This document shows, in pieces, positions 16,461-26,048 of a stretch of 64,000 nt of DNA (its first letter is position 1; each line of letters starts with the position of its first letter). This DNA is from Heyndrickxia sporothermodurans. Its GTDB lineage: Bacteria > Bacillota > Bacilli > Bacillales > Bacillaceae_C. The notes below the pieces were generated by a model. The model was not told the origin of the DNA and ran no database searches. It worked only from the letters and a program-made list of their open reading frames with translations. The stretch is taken from contig BORH01000006.1 of assembly GCA_018333075.1 (NCBI GenBank), positions 1-64,000 on the forward strand. The letters run 5' to 3'. The position numbers and the translations under genes were made by a program.

Positions 16461-16714
16461 TACAAAAATTGTCCCCTTATATATTATAATCTACAACTAC
16501 TCTTAATATAGGAAACCAGACGAACATTTGGTATTTATGGATGGATTATCAATAAAAATAAGATAAATCCCTTATCTCCTTTTAGTTGTATTTTATGGAA
16601 ATTACTTAAAATTGAAGAATATTTTACTTCTAGAATCATGAAATAAATATCTTTATAATAGAAACGCTGCTTTTTTTTGTGGAAAATTTTTCTCTATTTG
16701 AAAGGAGGGTTAAT

Positions 16715-17080
16715 ATGAAAAGAAAACTTAAAATTAATGTGTTTGCTGGAATTTTTGATATTATTAATGCATTTTTAATTATGATTTCTTGGGCAGTTGT
16801 TTTATTCGCAGCAGTTGGTGAAGCTGTTTCTAACGGTGATGGACATATTACCGGAGGAGTAGGCGGTTTCTTCTATTTTATGGTTGCCATCGGTCTTATT
16901 CTACATATTATCGGGTTAGTTAAATCTAAGAAATCAGGAATTTCCATAGTTGGTCATGTTCTTGGTATTATTGGCTGTGCGTGTTTTATCATCACTATGG
17001 TATTAGCTTTACCAGCTTTTGTTTTAGTATTATTAGCAGCTATTTTCACCTTGCTTCAAAAAAATATAAAAGAAGCTTAA
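16715..17080 (+). CDS. Four-helix membrane protein (DUF4064-like)
   Basis: 121 residues from ATG 16715; AAAGGAGGG lies 6 bases upstream, and an earlier GTG has no such site. Four membrane segments are clear: VFAGIFDIINAFLIMISWAV, VGGFFYFMVAIGLILHIIG, ISIVGHVLGIIGCACFIITM and a last LPAFVLVLLAAIF segment. The order and the glycine-rich loop resemble DUF4064-type Bacillus proteins, but this is only a resemblance. The function is unknown. A strong terminator follows the stop codon. Confidence 0.65.
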   Translation: MKRKLKINVFAGIFDIINAFLIMISWAVVLFAAVGEAVSNGDGHITGGVGGFFYFMVAIGLILHIIGLVKSKKSGISIVGHVLGIIGCACFIITMVLALPAFVLVLLAAIFTLLQKNIKEA

Positions 17081-17084
17081 TGAA

Positions 17085-17109
17085 AACCCAGCACATGCTG
17101 GGTTTTTCA
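17085..17109 (+). terminator. Terminator of the four-helix membrane protein gene
   Basis: AACCCAGCA and TGCTGGGTT arms with a 2-base apex and a following TTT run. It is close to the converging acetyltransferase stop codon and could also serve that gene. Confidence 0.75.
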
Positions 17110-17115
17110 TATTTT

Positions 17116-17589
17116 TCAACTTAAATGCTTTACAAACAACACTCTATCTTGTTTAGATCCATCATAATCAGGATGAACTAAAACCCCATCAATCTGTTTG
17201 TCCGCCATCTCTACGTCAAAGCCCATCTTCGTATGATAAGCAATCGAACCTTTATTAACTGGGGAGGTAACACAGCGAACAACACTTCGACCATTCTGTT
17301 TCACTACGTCAAAAAATTTTTGATATAGCTGCTTCCCGACGTTATTTTTTCTAAATTCAGGATGTACCCCTACAAAATGAATATACGCTTCATTTAAATG
17401 AACTTGAGAGAAAAACCCTATTAAAAAACCAACAATTTTTCCTTCTTCCTCAGCTATAAAACTTGAATTTGAAAAATGATCAAAAAATAGCTTTGGAAGC
17501 ATATCAGACATTTGACGTCCACCCCACCAATCATTAATTAATGGTGAAATAACATAGTAGTCTGCCCCTGTTACTGAACGAAATTCCAC
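17116..17589 (-). CDS. GNAT-family N-acetyltransferase
   Basis: About 157 residues from GTG 17589, selected because GGGGG lies 6 bases upstream; a more distant ATG at 17625 has no ribosome binding site. Motif A is IHFVGVHPEFRKNNVGKQLYQK, and motif B is VVRCVTSPVNKGSIAYHTKMGF. The H-x-V-G-V-H-P-x-F-R pattern is typical of the YesJ/PaiA-like small-molecule acetyltransferases. Substrate unknown. It is transcribed alone, with the secreted subtilase gene further upstream in the same direction. Confidence 0.8.
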   Translation of the reverse strand: MEFRSVTGADYYVISPLINDWWGGRQMSDMLPKLFFDHFSNSSFIAEEEGKIVGFLIGFFSQVHLNEAYIHFVGVHPEFRKNNVGKQLYQKFFDVVKQNGRSVVRCVTSPVNKGSIAYHTKMGFDVEMADKQIDGVLVHPDYDGSKQDRVLFVKHLS

Positions 17590-17719
17590 TTGAATCCCCC
17601 TAACAGATATAGTATTTTGTTTCATAATAAAACGAGATTTATCTAAATTATACTAGTATTTTATATTTATTTTAAATAAAAACAAAGCTATCGAAAATAC
17701 AATAGCTTTGTTTTAAACA

Positions 17720-19072
17720 TTATCTTAATGCACTTACTGCATTAATTAGGCCGCTTCCAGACTTTTCATCATTACCTGGTTTAAATAAATCTTCAGCAGA
17801 TTTTAAAATAATATGTTTTACTTGTGAAGGCTTCAACTTATCTTTTCCATGTTGTGCAATGATAACACCTGCAAGTGCTGCTACTTTAGGTGCAGCCATA
17901 GATGTACCCGCTTTATACCCGTAGCCACCAGGTACGGTTGCTAAGCATAGGTAAGAATTATCTCTTCCAGCCCCTGTTTCAGGATTGTAGTTCGGACCTA
18001 AATCACCACCTGGAGCCATCACATCTATTTTTCCAACTCCGTAGTTTGAGTAGTAAGCTAAATTCTTCAATTGTCCGCCGGCTGAAACCCTAATCATATT
18101 TTGATTACTTGGACTTCTATGTGTAGCTCCATTATCATCACCAGAAAGCTTTCCTGGACTGCTTATATCAACAGCATTATTTCCCGCTGAACCAACAACA
18201 GTAACTCCTTTTTTGATGGCGTAGTGGATTGCTCTATTAAACATTTGAACATCTGCCACGATATCTTTTGTTGCATATTCTGGATCTTGATACCAATCAT
18301 AGCCACCTAATGACATGTTCACTACATCGACATTATCATCAGCTGCCGTCATTAATGCTTCTGCAATATTGGCAGTTGAAGCTTCACCTGTAGGACCAAA
18401 CACACGATAAGAAGCAACTTTAAGGTCAGGTCCAATCCCCATTGTTCTACCTTTAGCTGCAATCGAACCTGCTACATGTGTTCCATGACCGTTGTCATCC
18501 TTTGGATCAGGGTGCCCTGGAACAAAGGATTTCCCATATGCGTAATTTTCTTTTAAATCCGGATGGGTATAGTCTATTCCAGTATCAATAACAGCAACAA
18601 CAATATCTTCACCAGATGCTGACTTACCTGTCCCCCCAGGAAGACTCCATGATTCCCCATTATTTGTCACCTGTTTAATATCCCACTGTAATTGCTCATA
18701 AAGATCTGCATTTGTTGACTTCACATCATCGTAAGACAATGTTGCTTCCATAGCTGGGGCTTCAGTATGAATAGTATTTTCTTCCCCTACTTCAGAGACG
18801 ATTGATGACTTTTTAACTTCCTTAAGGAAGTTTGGATTGCTAGAAGCAACCTCAACAGCTCCTAATTTTTCAAACGTATAATTCACCTTTCCTCCAGCTT
18901 TTTTAAGTAGCTCTTCATATCCACTTGGTAACTTTTCCTCATTCTTAAAAACTACAATATATTTCTTTTCAACAGATTGGGCTTGTCCAACATTAGCCCC
19001 GCTTGCAAACACGGTGGATGCACATAGTGCCAAACTAAGAGCACCTGCAAATATCCCTTTTTTTAATGTCAT
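17720..19072 (-). CDS. Secreted subtilisin-like serine protease (S8)
   Basis: 450 residues from ATG 19072 (AAGGAGG 9 bases upstream). A signal peptide (residues 1-34, AGALSLALCASTVFASGANV) and an I9-type propeptide (about 40-105, KKYIVVFKNEEKLP..) precede the catalytic domain. The triad is complete: Asp163 in VIDTGIDYTHPDL, His196 in NGHGTHVAG, Ser391 in AGTSMAAPKVAAL, with the oxyanion Asn298 in GSAGNN. Two Cys are present at most, and the N-terminal domain shows the large insertion of Vpr/bacillopeptidase-like halolysin-type enzymes. It would degrade extracellular protein. Stands alone; a terminator was not found in the 94 bases to the next gene. Confidence 0.9.
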   Translation of the reverse strand: MTLKKGIFAGALSLALCASTVFASGANVGQAQSVEKKYIVVFKNEEKLPSGYEELLKKAGGKVNYTFEKLGAVEVASSNPNFLKEVKKSSIVSEVGEENTIHTEAPAMEATLSYDDVKSTNADLYEQLQWDIKQVTNNGESWSLPGGTGKSASGEDIVVAVIDTGIDYTHPDLKENYAYGKSFVPGHPDPKDDNGHGTHVAGSIAAKGRTMGIGPDLKVASYRVFGPTGEASTANIAEALMTAADDNVDVVNMSLGGYDWYQDPEYATKDIVADVQMFNRAIHYAIKKGVTVVGSAGNNAVDISSPGKLSGDDNGATHRSPSNQNMIRVSAGGQLKNLAYYSNYGVGKIDVMAPGGDLGPNYNPETGAGRDNSYLCLATVPGGYGYKAGTSMAAPKVAALAGVIIAQHGKDKLKPSQVKHIILKSAEDLFKPGNDEKSGSGLINAVSALR

Positions 19073-19302
19073 TCTAATCGCCTCCTTATTGTATATAATT
19101 TTCATTATATTCAAAATTATCTTTTAGACAATTCTCAACTTTCGACAATATTTAAGAGGCTAAAAATTATATATTACTTATGGAATATGCAACATGCATT
19201 TTTTGATAAAAGTCTAGTAATAAACTAGGTATTTTTTACATTAAAAAGGCAATAATCTCTGCAGATTTTGTCGAATTGATAGTACTAAATTCATAATCCT
19301 AT

Positions 19303-19839
19303 TTATCCATTAAAAGGAAGTAACTTTTTATGACCCGGTGATAATTTTATGAGCTTAAACTGCTTGTTTTTGATTTGTTTTAATAATTTACTTGCTTCAT
19401 CCCATGCCATTCTATAAAGATGTTCCAATCATTTTATTATTTACCGCTGCTTCTAGCTCCTCAGCATCAAGCAAAAAAACTTCCCCTGAGGGAAGGACTA
19501 CAATGTCCAAAAATAAATCATCCATCCAGGGAATCCCATCATCTATTCCAATCTTAAAGCAAATATCTAAATACCATTGGACAACCTCCCCTTCAGAATT
19601 AACATCGTCGTTAAAGAATGTCGTTCACCCAATGGAAAATGCTGAAGCCAACAAAAGCCGTCATCAGCAATACAAATTTTCTTATCATCATATTCAACAA
19701 ATAGCGGTTCTTTTACTTTTTCCATTTTTAATAATGTTATATACCCTTTAAAGTCTTTTGAATCTATATAGGATTGTGCATATGTTCTTTTTTCGATACG
19801 CTTCCAATCAGAACGATCTCCATATTTTCTTTTTAGCAT
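19303..19839 (-). pseudogene. DUF402 protein with two frameshifts
   Basis: The gene starts LKRKYGDRSDWKRIEKRTYAQ (ATG 19839) and continues to HSLTTM; there a T is missing (ATGTTAATTCT where ATGTTTAATTCT is expected), and the +1 frame reads NSEGEVVQWYLDICFKIGIDD.. PWMDDLFLDIVVLPSGEV, the DUF402 core with W-Y-x-D-I and D-D-x-x-L-D. After GTSL a second shift follows, giving YRMAWDEASKLLKQIKNKQFKL to a stop at 19303. Relatives of about 176 residues bind nucleoside phosphates and a metal (Ntdp family). With two indels the product would be short and inactive unless these are read errors. Confidence 0.8.
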
Positions 19840-19915
19840 TCATTTTAACATCCTTCGTTTCTTACTAAATCTTTGTATACTTTTTATAAGACTTTCAAAC
19901 AATGTTATCCACAAA

Positions 19916-20182
19916 CTATTGAGTTTCAACCCTATAATACATCGCAATTGCTAGAATAGCGAATAAAAGCAATAAACATTGAATACATATCCCTGTAATG
20001 CTACAAATCTTCCCTGAAACAGAAAGTCCCCTACCTGCTTCATTAGAACTTTCAATTTCTTTTATACTTTTAGCTGAAAAAATCATTCCAATCACACCAA
20101 AAATTATACCAATATACGGTACAACGATTGACAACATTCCCATTATTATTGCGACTATCGATTTTTCATTTGTTTTCCCCAT
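19916..20182 (-). CDS. DUF4190-type small membrane protein
   Basis: 88 residues with two membrane segments: SIVAIIMGMLSIVVPYIGIIFGVIG and ICSITGICIQCLLLLFAILAIAM, separated by a short charged loop ending in GRGLSVSGKI. This arrangement (A-I-x-x-G, then G-x-x-x-x-x-G-I) is the DUF4190 pattern found in many Firmicutes membrane proteins. Function unknown. Start ATG is preceded by GGAGGGAG. It lies upstream in the same direction as the broken DUF402 gene, next to the large repeat array. Confidence 0.7.
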   Translation of the reverse strand: MGKTNEKSIVAIIMGMLSIVVPYIGIIFGVIGMIFSAKSIKEIESSNEAGRGLSVSGKICSITGICIQCLLLLFAILAIAMYYRVETQ

Positions 20183-20274
20183 ACATCTCCCTCCTTAATA
20201 TTCAAAACTTTCTTTCTTTTATTTTACCACAAAAATCCATTTTTGTTTTTAATGCACCAAAAATTAAGAAGGTG

Positions 20275-21655
20275 AAAATTTACTAAAAAAGTATCAGGAT
20301 ATCTGCTTTGAACTCTAGTTATCTTCTAAGGGAATACTTTATCTACCTAATTTATATTTTTATCTCTTGAAAATAGATGAATATCTCTCCAAAAATAAAA
20401 GATATCTGCTAGATGCAAATTTTTTCTTCTATAACGGATAGATATTTTCCTTAATCATTGACTTTCTCCTCTAAATACGAGATATCAACTTTCAATTCAA
20501 GATATCCACACTGGGAGCTGAATTTCTCCTTTCTATCATAGATATCCACTATTGAAACAGGATATCTCCTTTGAGCTCTCATTATCTCCTGTGGCAATAC
20601 TTTATCCACGCATTTTGCATTTTTATCTCCTGAAAATAGAGAAATATCTCTCCAAAAATAAAAGATATCTGCTAGATACAAATTTTTTTCTTCTGTTAAA
20701 GATAGATATCAACCTTAATCATTGACTTTCTCCTCTAAAATCGACATATCAACGTTCAATTCAAGATATCCACAATCGGAGCTGAATTTCTTCCATCTAT
20801 CGGACATATCCACTACTGAATTAGGATATCTCTCTTGAACTCTAGTTATCTTGTGGCAATACTTCATCCACCCATTTTGCATTTTTATCTCCCGAAAATA
20901 GAGAAATCTCTCTCTAAAAGTAAAAGATATCTGCTGGATGAAATTTTTTTCTTCTGTAAAAGATTGATATCAACCTTAATCATTGACTATCTCCTCTAAA
21001 TACGAGATATCAACTTTCAATTCAAATTATCCACACTAGAGAGCTGAATTTCTCCCTCTAATCATAGTTATCCACTATTGAAACAGGATATCACCTTTGA
21101 ACTCTAGTTATCTCCTGTGGCAATACTTTATCCACTCATTTTGCATTTTTATCTCTCGAAAATAGAGAAATATCTCTTCAAAAGTAAAGGATATCCACTA
21201 GATACAAATTTTTTTCTTCTATAAAGGATAGATATCAACCTTGATCATTTACTATCTTCTTTAATATCGAGATATCAACTTTCAATTCAAGATATCCACA
21301 CTGGGAGCTGAATTTCTTCCTTCATTCGGACATATTCACTACTGCATTAAGATATCACCTTTGAACTCTAGTTATCTCCTGTGGCAATACTTTATCCACC
21401 CATTTTGCATTTTTATCTCTCGAAAGTAGAGAAATATCTCTCCAAAAGTAAAAGATATCTGCTAGTTACAAATTTTTTTCTTCTGTAAAAGATTGATATC
21501 AACCTTAATCATTGACTATCTCCTCTAAATACGAGATATCAACTTTCAATTCAAGATATCCACAATCGGAGCTGAGTTTCTCCACTCAACCATAAATATC
21601 CACAACTTTATCAGGATATCTCCTTTAAACTCTAGTTACCTCCCGAAAGACAACC
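20275..21655. repeat. Tandem array of about five 262-266 bp units
   Basis: The phrase AACTCTAGTTATCT recurs at 20311, about 20572 (variant), 20838, 21100, 21362 and 21628, i.e. every 261-266 bases, and whole units align (..GTGGCAATACTTTATCCACC, GCATTTTTATCTC, CTTAATCATTGACT, AATTCAAGATATCCACA). Within units the hexamer GATATC occurs repeatedly, about every 25-40 bases, giving a nested phrase structure. The unit is not a multiple of three, stops occur in all frames, and no gene is supported. It ends directly behind the nadE gene on the other strand. Confidence 0.85.
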
Positions 21656-21674
21656 ATATTACGGGTTCATACCT

Positions 21675-22493
21675 TTATTTCCACCACTCATCAAACATCG
21701 AAACAGGTAAATGTCTTTTGTGCTGTGTGATTATGTATCGTTGTTCAATTTTTCTTGCAATGTCGGGAGGAGCTTTTTTTCCTTCTAAGTAATCGTCTAG
21801 TAGCTCATAAGAAATCCCCAATTCAGTTTCGTCCTCCTGCTGTGGTTTTTCGTCCAGTAGATCGGCAGTTGGCGCTTTTAAATAGAGCAATTCAGGTGCA
21901 CCTAATTCGATGAGTAATGCACGACCTTGCCGTTTCGTTAATCCACTTAACGGTAAAGTATCCGCTCCGCCATCACCATACTTTGTAAAAAATCCAGTCA
22001 ATGCTTCGGCAGCTTGATCGGTCCCGATGACAAGTAAATTTTCAGACCCACTGATAGCATATTGAACTATCATTCGTGCTCTTGCTTTGACATTTCCTTT
22101 GTTAAAATCTGATAAACGATTTGCGGTAGCTTTGGAAAATTGGTCTTTAAAGACATCTACTGTTTGCCCAATGTTAAAGGTGATCGTTTCATCTGGCTGA
22201 ATGAATTGAAGTGCCGCTTGAGCATCCGCTTCATCTGCTTGTTGATGATATGGTAAACGAACAGCTATGAATTTTGCCTCATGTCCTTCCACTCGAAGCT
22301 CTTCCACTGCCAATTGAGCTAATCTGCCAGCTAATGTAGAATCCTGTCCACCGCTAATTCCTAAAACAAAGCCTTTTGCTTTCGATGTCACTAAATATTT
22401 CTTTAAAAATTGAATGCGAGCTTGAATTTCTTCTTTTACTAGAATGATAGGTTTTACGTGTAAATCTTTTATTATTTGTTCTTGGATTGACAT
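21675..22493 (-). CDS. nadE: NH3-dependent NAD+ synthetase
   Basis: 272 residues, the length of the ammonia-dependent Bacillus enzyme with no glutaminase domain. The ATP pyrophosphatase loop [12 protein letters not shown] is at about residues 44-55. Other family blocks are [13 protein letters not shown]-like [18 protein letters not shown] and [35 protein letters not shown], where the substrate pocket and dimer interface lie. It converts nicotinic acid adenine dinucleotide to NAD+ with ATP and ammonia. It is the last gene of the pncA-pncB-nadD-nadE unit, 13 bases after nadD. Confidence 0.95.
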   Translation of the reverse strand: MSIQEQIIKDLHVKPIILVKEEIQARIQFLKKYLVTSKAKGFVLGISGGQDSTLAGRLAQLAVEELRVEGHEAKFIAVRLPYHQQADEADAQAALQFIQPDETITFNIGQTVDVFKDQFSKATANRLSDFNKGNVKARARMIVQYAISGSENLLVIGTDQAAEALTGFFTKYGDGGADTLPLSGLTKRQGRALLIELGAPELLYLKAPTADLLDEKPQQEDETELGISYELLDDYLEGKKAPPDIARKIEQRYIITQHKRHLPVSMFDEWWK

Positions 22494-22505
22494 AAGCGTT
22501 GCCCC

Positions 22506-23120
22506 CTATTGATATAACTGATTGGTTTTAATATATTCATAGCAATTCTCCGGTAGAAGATACCTTGGTTCTCCTCCTAATTTAAATTCTTCACGAATAT
22601 AGGTAGAGCTAATTTCCATTGCCAGTCCTTTATCAATTAAATGAAATGTGCTCCCATCATCATTATTACGCAAGATAGGAGACTTACTAATTGCTTTGAC
22701 CATATCAATTCCATCCCGTGCCATGACGATAAACTTATTTTCTTTTACTAATAAATCGGCATTGCCCCATTTTCCTTCCCCTATATCAATTAAAAGATCG
22801 GCCCCCATAATAAAATATATTTCGTCATTTTTATATTTTTGTTTAAAATATTTTAATGTTTCATAGGTCGTTATTTTCCATGCATCTTGAAGCATTTCAT
22901 AATCATCCGCAATAAACCGATCATTTCCTTGAATCGCTAACTGTACCATACTCCAGCGATGTTCATCGTCTGTATTCATTCTTTTATCCTTTCGTTTATT
23001 TGAGCAAGGTAAAAAAATTACTTGATCAAGCTTGCATCGATGGGCAACTGTACTCGCTGTCCAAAGATGCACATTTGTAATTGGATCAAAAGAAGAGCCA
23101 TAAATTCCGATTCTAGCCAT
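22506..23120 (-). CDS. nadD: Nicotinate-nucleotide adenylyltransferase
   Basis: 204 residues. The nucleotidyltransferase signature IGIYGSSFDPITNVHLWTAS is at the N-terminus (G-S-F-D-P-x-T-x-x-H), and the C-terminal ISSTYIREEF supplies the second ATP-binding motif (S-S-T-x-I-R). It adenylates nicotinate mononucleotide to give the substrate of NadE. The ATG overlaps the pncB stop codon (TAATG), so translation is coupled. A second housekeeping nadD may exist elsewhere in the genome; this one is in a salvage context. Confidence 0.9.
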   Translation of the reverse strand: MARIGIYGSSFDPITNVHLWTASTVAHRCKLDQVIFLPCSNKRKDKRMNTDDEHRWSMVQLAIQGNDRFIADDYEMLQDAWKITTYETLKYFKQKYKNDEIYFIMGADLLIDIGEGKWGNADLLVKENKFIVMARDGIDMVKAISKSPILRNNDDGSTFHLIDKGLAMEISSTYIREEFKLGGEPRYLLPENCYEYIKTNQLYQ

Positions 23121-24595
23121 TAGTTTTCACCTCGATCATCTATCTGTTTTTTTATCTTTTCTTTTACTTCATTGATTTTGTTCATTTTATGATCCCAGCA
23201 TTCTTGACTTAAATCCACTGGATATTCCTCAGGGTTCAACGGACGTTTATATTCATCCCAAAGCAGCTCTAAATTATCCCTAACACTTTCCTGAATTTGT
23301 CGCAATGTAGGAGTTTCATATACGAGCTTTCCATTTTCAAAAATGGTCTGATGAAGCTCCCTTGCCACAAAATTTGTTACAAACTTACTGATGAATGTAT
23401 GAACAGGATGAAACATTTTTAGTCTTTTCTCCTCTTGAGGTTGTTCATTTTCAAGTGCGATATAATCTCCTTCAGATTTGTTATTCGCCTTATTTATAAT
23501 CCGATAAACTCGTTTTAACCCAGGAGTAGAGACCTTTTCTGGATTGGCACTAATTTTAATTGTATCGACCATCTTATTAGCCTCATTCTCGATTGCAACT
23601 AATTTATAAACGGCTCCTAATGCAGGCTGGTCATAAGCAGTAATGAGCTTTGTGCCAATTCCCCATACATCAATTTTCGCTCCTTGAGCCTTTAAATTCA
23701 TGATTGTGTTTTCATCTAAATCATTAGATGCAATTATTTTTGCCTCAGGAAATCCTGCTTCATCTAACATCACTCTTGCTTTTTTAGATAAAAAAGCGAG
23801 GTCTCCGCTATCAAGACGAATTCCGATAAAATTGATTTGATCACCTAGCTCCTTAGCCACCTTGATGGCATTCGGTACTCCAGATTTCAATGTGTCGTAT
23901 GTATCCACTAGGAATACACAGTTTTTATGGGTGCTTGCATATTTATGAAAAGCGAAATATTCATCTTGATAAGCCTGAATCATGGAATGGGCATGTGTTC
24001 CTGAAATCGGAATATCAAATAATTTACCCGCTCTTACATTTGATGTTGCACTAAAGCCTCCGATAAAAGCAGCTCTTGTTCCCCAAATGGCTGCATCCAT
24101 TTCCTGAGCTCTTCTCGTACCAAATTCCATCGCTTCTTGATTACCAATTACTTGTTTAATGCGAGAAGCCTTTGTTGCAATTAAGGTTTGATAATTAATG
24201 ATATTAAGAATCGCTGTTTCAATTAATTGAGCCTCAGCCAGTGGAGCCTCAATTCGAAGCAATGGTTCATTAGCAAATACGATTTCTCCTTCTTTCATCG
24301 AACGGACCGTCCCAGTAAAGCGTATATCTTTTAAATAAGATAAAAAATCATCTTGGTACCCTTCTTCTTTTAAGTAAGCAAGGTCTACATCACTAAATTG
24401 AAAGTGGCTTAAATAATCAATCACTCGTTCTAATCCAGCAAAAACAGCATAGCCATTGCCAAATGGAAGTTTACGGAAGTAAACCTCAAACACCGCTCTC
24501 TTCTGGTCAAATCCATCTCTCCAGTACGTTTCCGCCATATTAATCTGATAAAGGTCTGTATGCAAAGCAAAGCTATCATCTATATATTGATACAT
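23120..24595 (-). CDS. pncB: Nicotinate phosphoribosyltransferase
   Basis: 491 residues. The N-terminus YIDDSFALHTDLYQINMAE (the T-D-L-Y motif) and conserved segments FGTRRAQEMDAAIWGTRAA, SGTHAHSMIQAYQDE and VDTYDTLKSGV mark the class-III-like NAPRTase of Firmicutes; GIRLDSGDLAFL binds phosphoribosyl pyrophosphate. It makes nicotinate mononucleotide from nicotinate and PRPP with ATP. It lies 15 bases after pncA and overlaps nadD, supporting one operon for salvage of nicotinamide to NAD+. Ribosome binding site AAGGGAGG. Confidence 0.95.
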   Translation of the reverse strand: MYQYIDDSFALHTDLYQINMAETYWRDGFDQKRAVFEVYFRKLPFGNGYAVFAGLERVIDYLSHFQFSDVDLAYLKEEGYQDDFLSYLKDIRFTGTVRSMKEGEIVFANEPLLRIEAPLAEAQLIETAILNIINYQTLIATKASRIKQVIGNQEAMEFGTRRAQEMDAAIWGTRAAFIGGFSATSNVRAGKLFDIPISGTHAHSMIQAYQDEYFAFHKYASTHKNCVFLVDTYDTLKSGVPNAIKVAKELGDQINFIGIRLDSGDLAFLSKKARVMLDEAGFPEAKIIASNDLDENTIMNLKAQGAKIDVWGIGTKLITAYDQPALGAVYKLVAIENEANKMVDTIKISANPEKVSTPGLKRVYRIINKANNKSEGDYIALENEQPQEEKRLKMFHPVHTFISKFVTNFVARELHQTIFENGKLVYETPTLRQIQESVRDNLELLWDEYKRPLNPEEYPVDLSQECWDHKMNKINEVKEKIKKQIDDRGEN

Positions 24596-24610
24596 TTCTG
24601 TTTCCTCCCT

Positions 24611-25159
24611 TTATATAATCTGTGCACCTAAGGAATATTTAAAATGGTCCAATGCCCAAAGATGGCCTGCTTGATTAAAGCTTGCAACCCCATCTCGGTG
24701 TACCGTTAATTGAAAGCCTTTATTATAAGCATCCACTGCTGTATGAAGAACACAAATATCAGTACATACACCGACTAAATGAATATCTGTAATGCCACGT
24801 TCACGTAATTTAATTTCTAAGTCTGTTCCGGCAAAAGCTGAATACCTTGTCTTATCCAGCCAATAAATATTGTCCCTATGCTTATTTTCCTGATAAATCT
24901 CCCTTACCTTTCCAAATAATTCTCTTCCTTTCGTCTTTTCAATATTATGTGGAGGAAAAAGGTTAGATTCTGGATGATAAGGATCACTCGTTTTGTGCAA
25001 ATCGATCGCAAAGACTACAAAATCATTATTTGCAATAAATGTATGAGTTATGTTTGAAATTGCCTTTTCAATCAATTGTCCTGGTTCTCCACATGTCAGT
25101 GCACCATCTGTAGCTACAAAATCATTTGTGTAATCAATATGAATTAACGCTCTTTTCAT
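24611..25159 (-). CDS. pncA: Nicotinamidase
   Basis: 182 residues of the isochorismatase/nicotinamidase fold. Catalytic residues can be seen: Asp9 in IHIDYTNDFV, a Lys near 100 in LDKTRYSAFAGTD, and Cys in VGVCTDICVLHTAVDA. It deaminates nicotinamide to nicotinate, the substrate of the following pncB gene. The start ATG is 5 bases from AGGAGG. A palindromic operator lies 17-35 bases upstream, so the gene opens an NrtR-controlled unit. Confidence 0.93.
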   Translation of the reverse strand: MKRALIHIDYTNDFVATDGALTCGEPGQLIEKAISNITHTFIANNDFVVFAIDLHKTSDPYHPESNLFPPHNIEKTKGRELFGKVREIYQENKHRDNIYWLDKTRYSAFAGTDLEIKLRERGITDIHLVGVCTDICVLHTAVDAYNKGFQLTVHRDGVASFNQAGHLWALDHFKYSLGAQII

Positions 25160-25176
25160 TAAAAGTTCCTCCTTTT

Positions 25177-25195
25177 AATTAACGATATGTTAATT
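25177..25195. promoter_or_regulatory. Probable NrtR operator before pncA
   Basis: AATTAACGATATGTTAATT: seven-base arms AATTAAC and GTTAATT with a five-base centre. The same arm pair occurs before the NrtR-like gene. It lies immediately upstream of the pncA ribosome binding site, where a bound dimer would block transcription or initiation. Confidence 0.75.
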
Positions 25196-25249
25196 ATTAT
25201 CCTTAAAAAAATATAGGATGCTAGTGGAAACGAGTCATCCCATCTCCAC

Positions 25250-26026
25250 TTAATATCTTGCCGTATATATCGGTTTAACAATATCCATGTCCATAAATTC
25301 ATATAATTGAGTAGGGATCTTTGATGTTCTTTGTGTTTTTTTCCCAACAACTGCTTGAATGAATGGCAATGATTTAATTTTTCTTGCAAAGCTTTGATCG
25401 CTGGCAATCGCCGGATCATCCGTAACCGTTAATAAAACAGCCTGCAACTCTGAATAAGTAAAATGGTTAGGTAAAAAGTTTTTAGCTACGGTAGTTTGTA
25501 ATAAATCATTCGTAATTCTTTCAATCGCTGCTTTAATAATTTGCTCATGGTCAAAGGCTAAATCAATAGTAAATACCTCATCTATTGAAAATAATTCTAC
25601 CTCTACTGCATCATCATTTGCCTTTCTCATTACTAAAGTATGCTCTGGAACAATCGCATAATGAGCATTAGAAATAATCCATCCACGAGGATCTCTTCCT
25701 GGTTGATCGTAAACACCAAAATGCTTTAAATGGATATTTTTTACACCCGTTTCTTCCTCTAGCTCACGCTTCGCTGCTTCAAATGCGGATTCGTCCTCCT
25801 GAACGAATCCACCAGGCAATGCCCACTTCTTCGCTTCAATATTTATTTGTCCCTCTGCATTCAGCTCCGAACGTTTAATAAGCATTAGCTTTAAGCTCAT
25901 TTTTGGCGGTTTATATTCTGCTACCTTTTCCGAAACAATTGTAAAGACTGCAATATCCGACGTGTACCCATCTGGCGTACGGAATTTCTTGATATCATAT
26001 TGCTTCAATGCTTCTTCGTTTGACAT
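25250..26026 (-). CDS. NrtR-like regulator/NUDIX hydrolase of NAD metabolism
   Basis: 258 residues: a NUDIX domain at about 20-160 and a winged-helix domain at about 190-258. The NUDIX box is intact (G-G-F-V-Q-E-D-E-S-A-F-E-A-A-K-R-E-L-E-E-E-T-G-V), so it may still hydrolyse ADP-ribose. The C-terminal FTYSELQAVLLTVTDDP.. SFARKIKSLPF matches the NrtR DNA-binding helix (F-T-x-x-E-L-Q, F-x-R-K-I). NrtR proteins repress NAD genes and are released by ADP-ribose. Both units of this cluster have the same palindrome, supporting autoregulation. B. subtilis uses NiaR instead; that no NiaR is seen here is only a statement about this window. Confidence 0.85.
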   Translation of the reverse strand: MSNEEALKQYDIKKFRTPDGYTSDIAVFTIVSEKVAEYKPPKMSLKLMLIKRSELNAEGQINIEAKKWALPGGFVQEDESAFEAAKRELEEETGVKNIHLKHFGVYDQPGRDPRGWIISNAHYAIVPEHTLVMRKANDDAVEVELFSIDEVFTIDLAFDHEQIIKAAIERITNDLLQTTVAKNFLPNHFTYSELQAVLLTVTDDPAIASDQSFARKIKSLPFIQAVVGKKTQRTSKIPTQLYEFMDMDIVKPIYTARY

Positions 26027-26048
26027 TGGCTGACTCCTTGTTTTTTGT

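Noticed and set aside
20451-20681. 76-residue minus-strand frame within the repeat array
   Set aside because: Made of repeat phrases; other copies of the unit interrupt it with stops.
20275-21655. Possible CRISPR array
   Set aside because: Units are about 264 bases, not 25-40 base direct repeats with unique spacers, and no cas gene is near.
25159-25419. 86-residue minus-strand frame
   Set aside because: It overlaps the C-terminus of the NrtR-like gene in another frame and has no own start signal; it also covers the operator before pncA.
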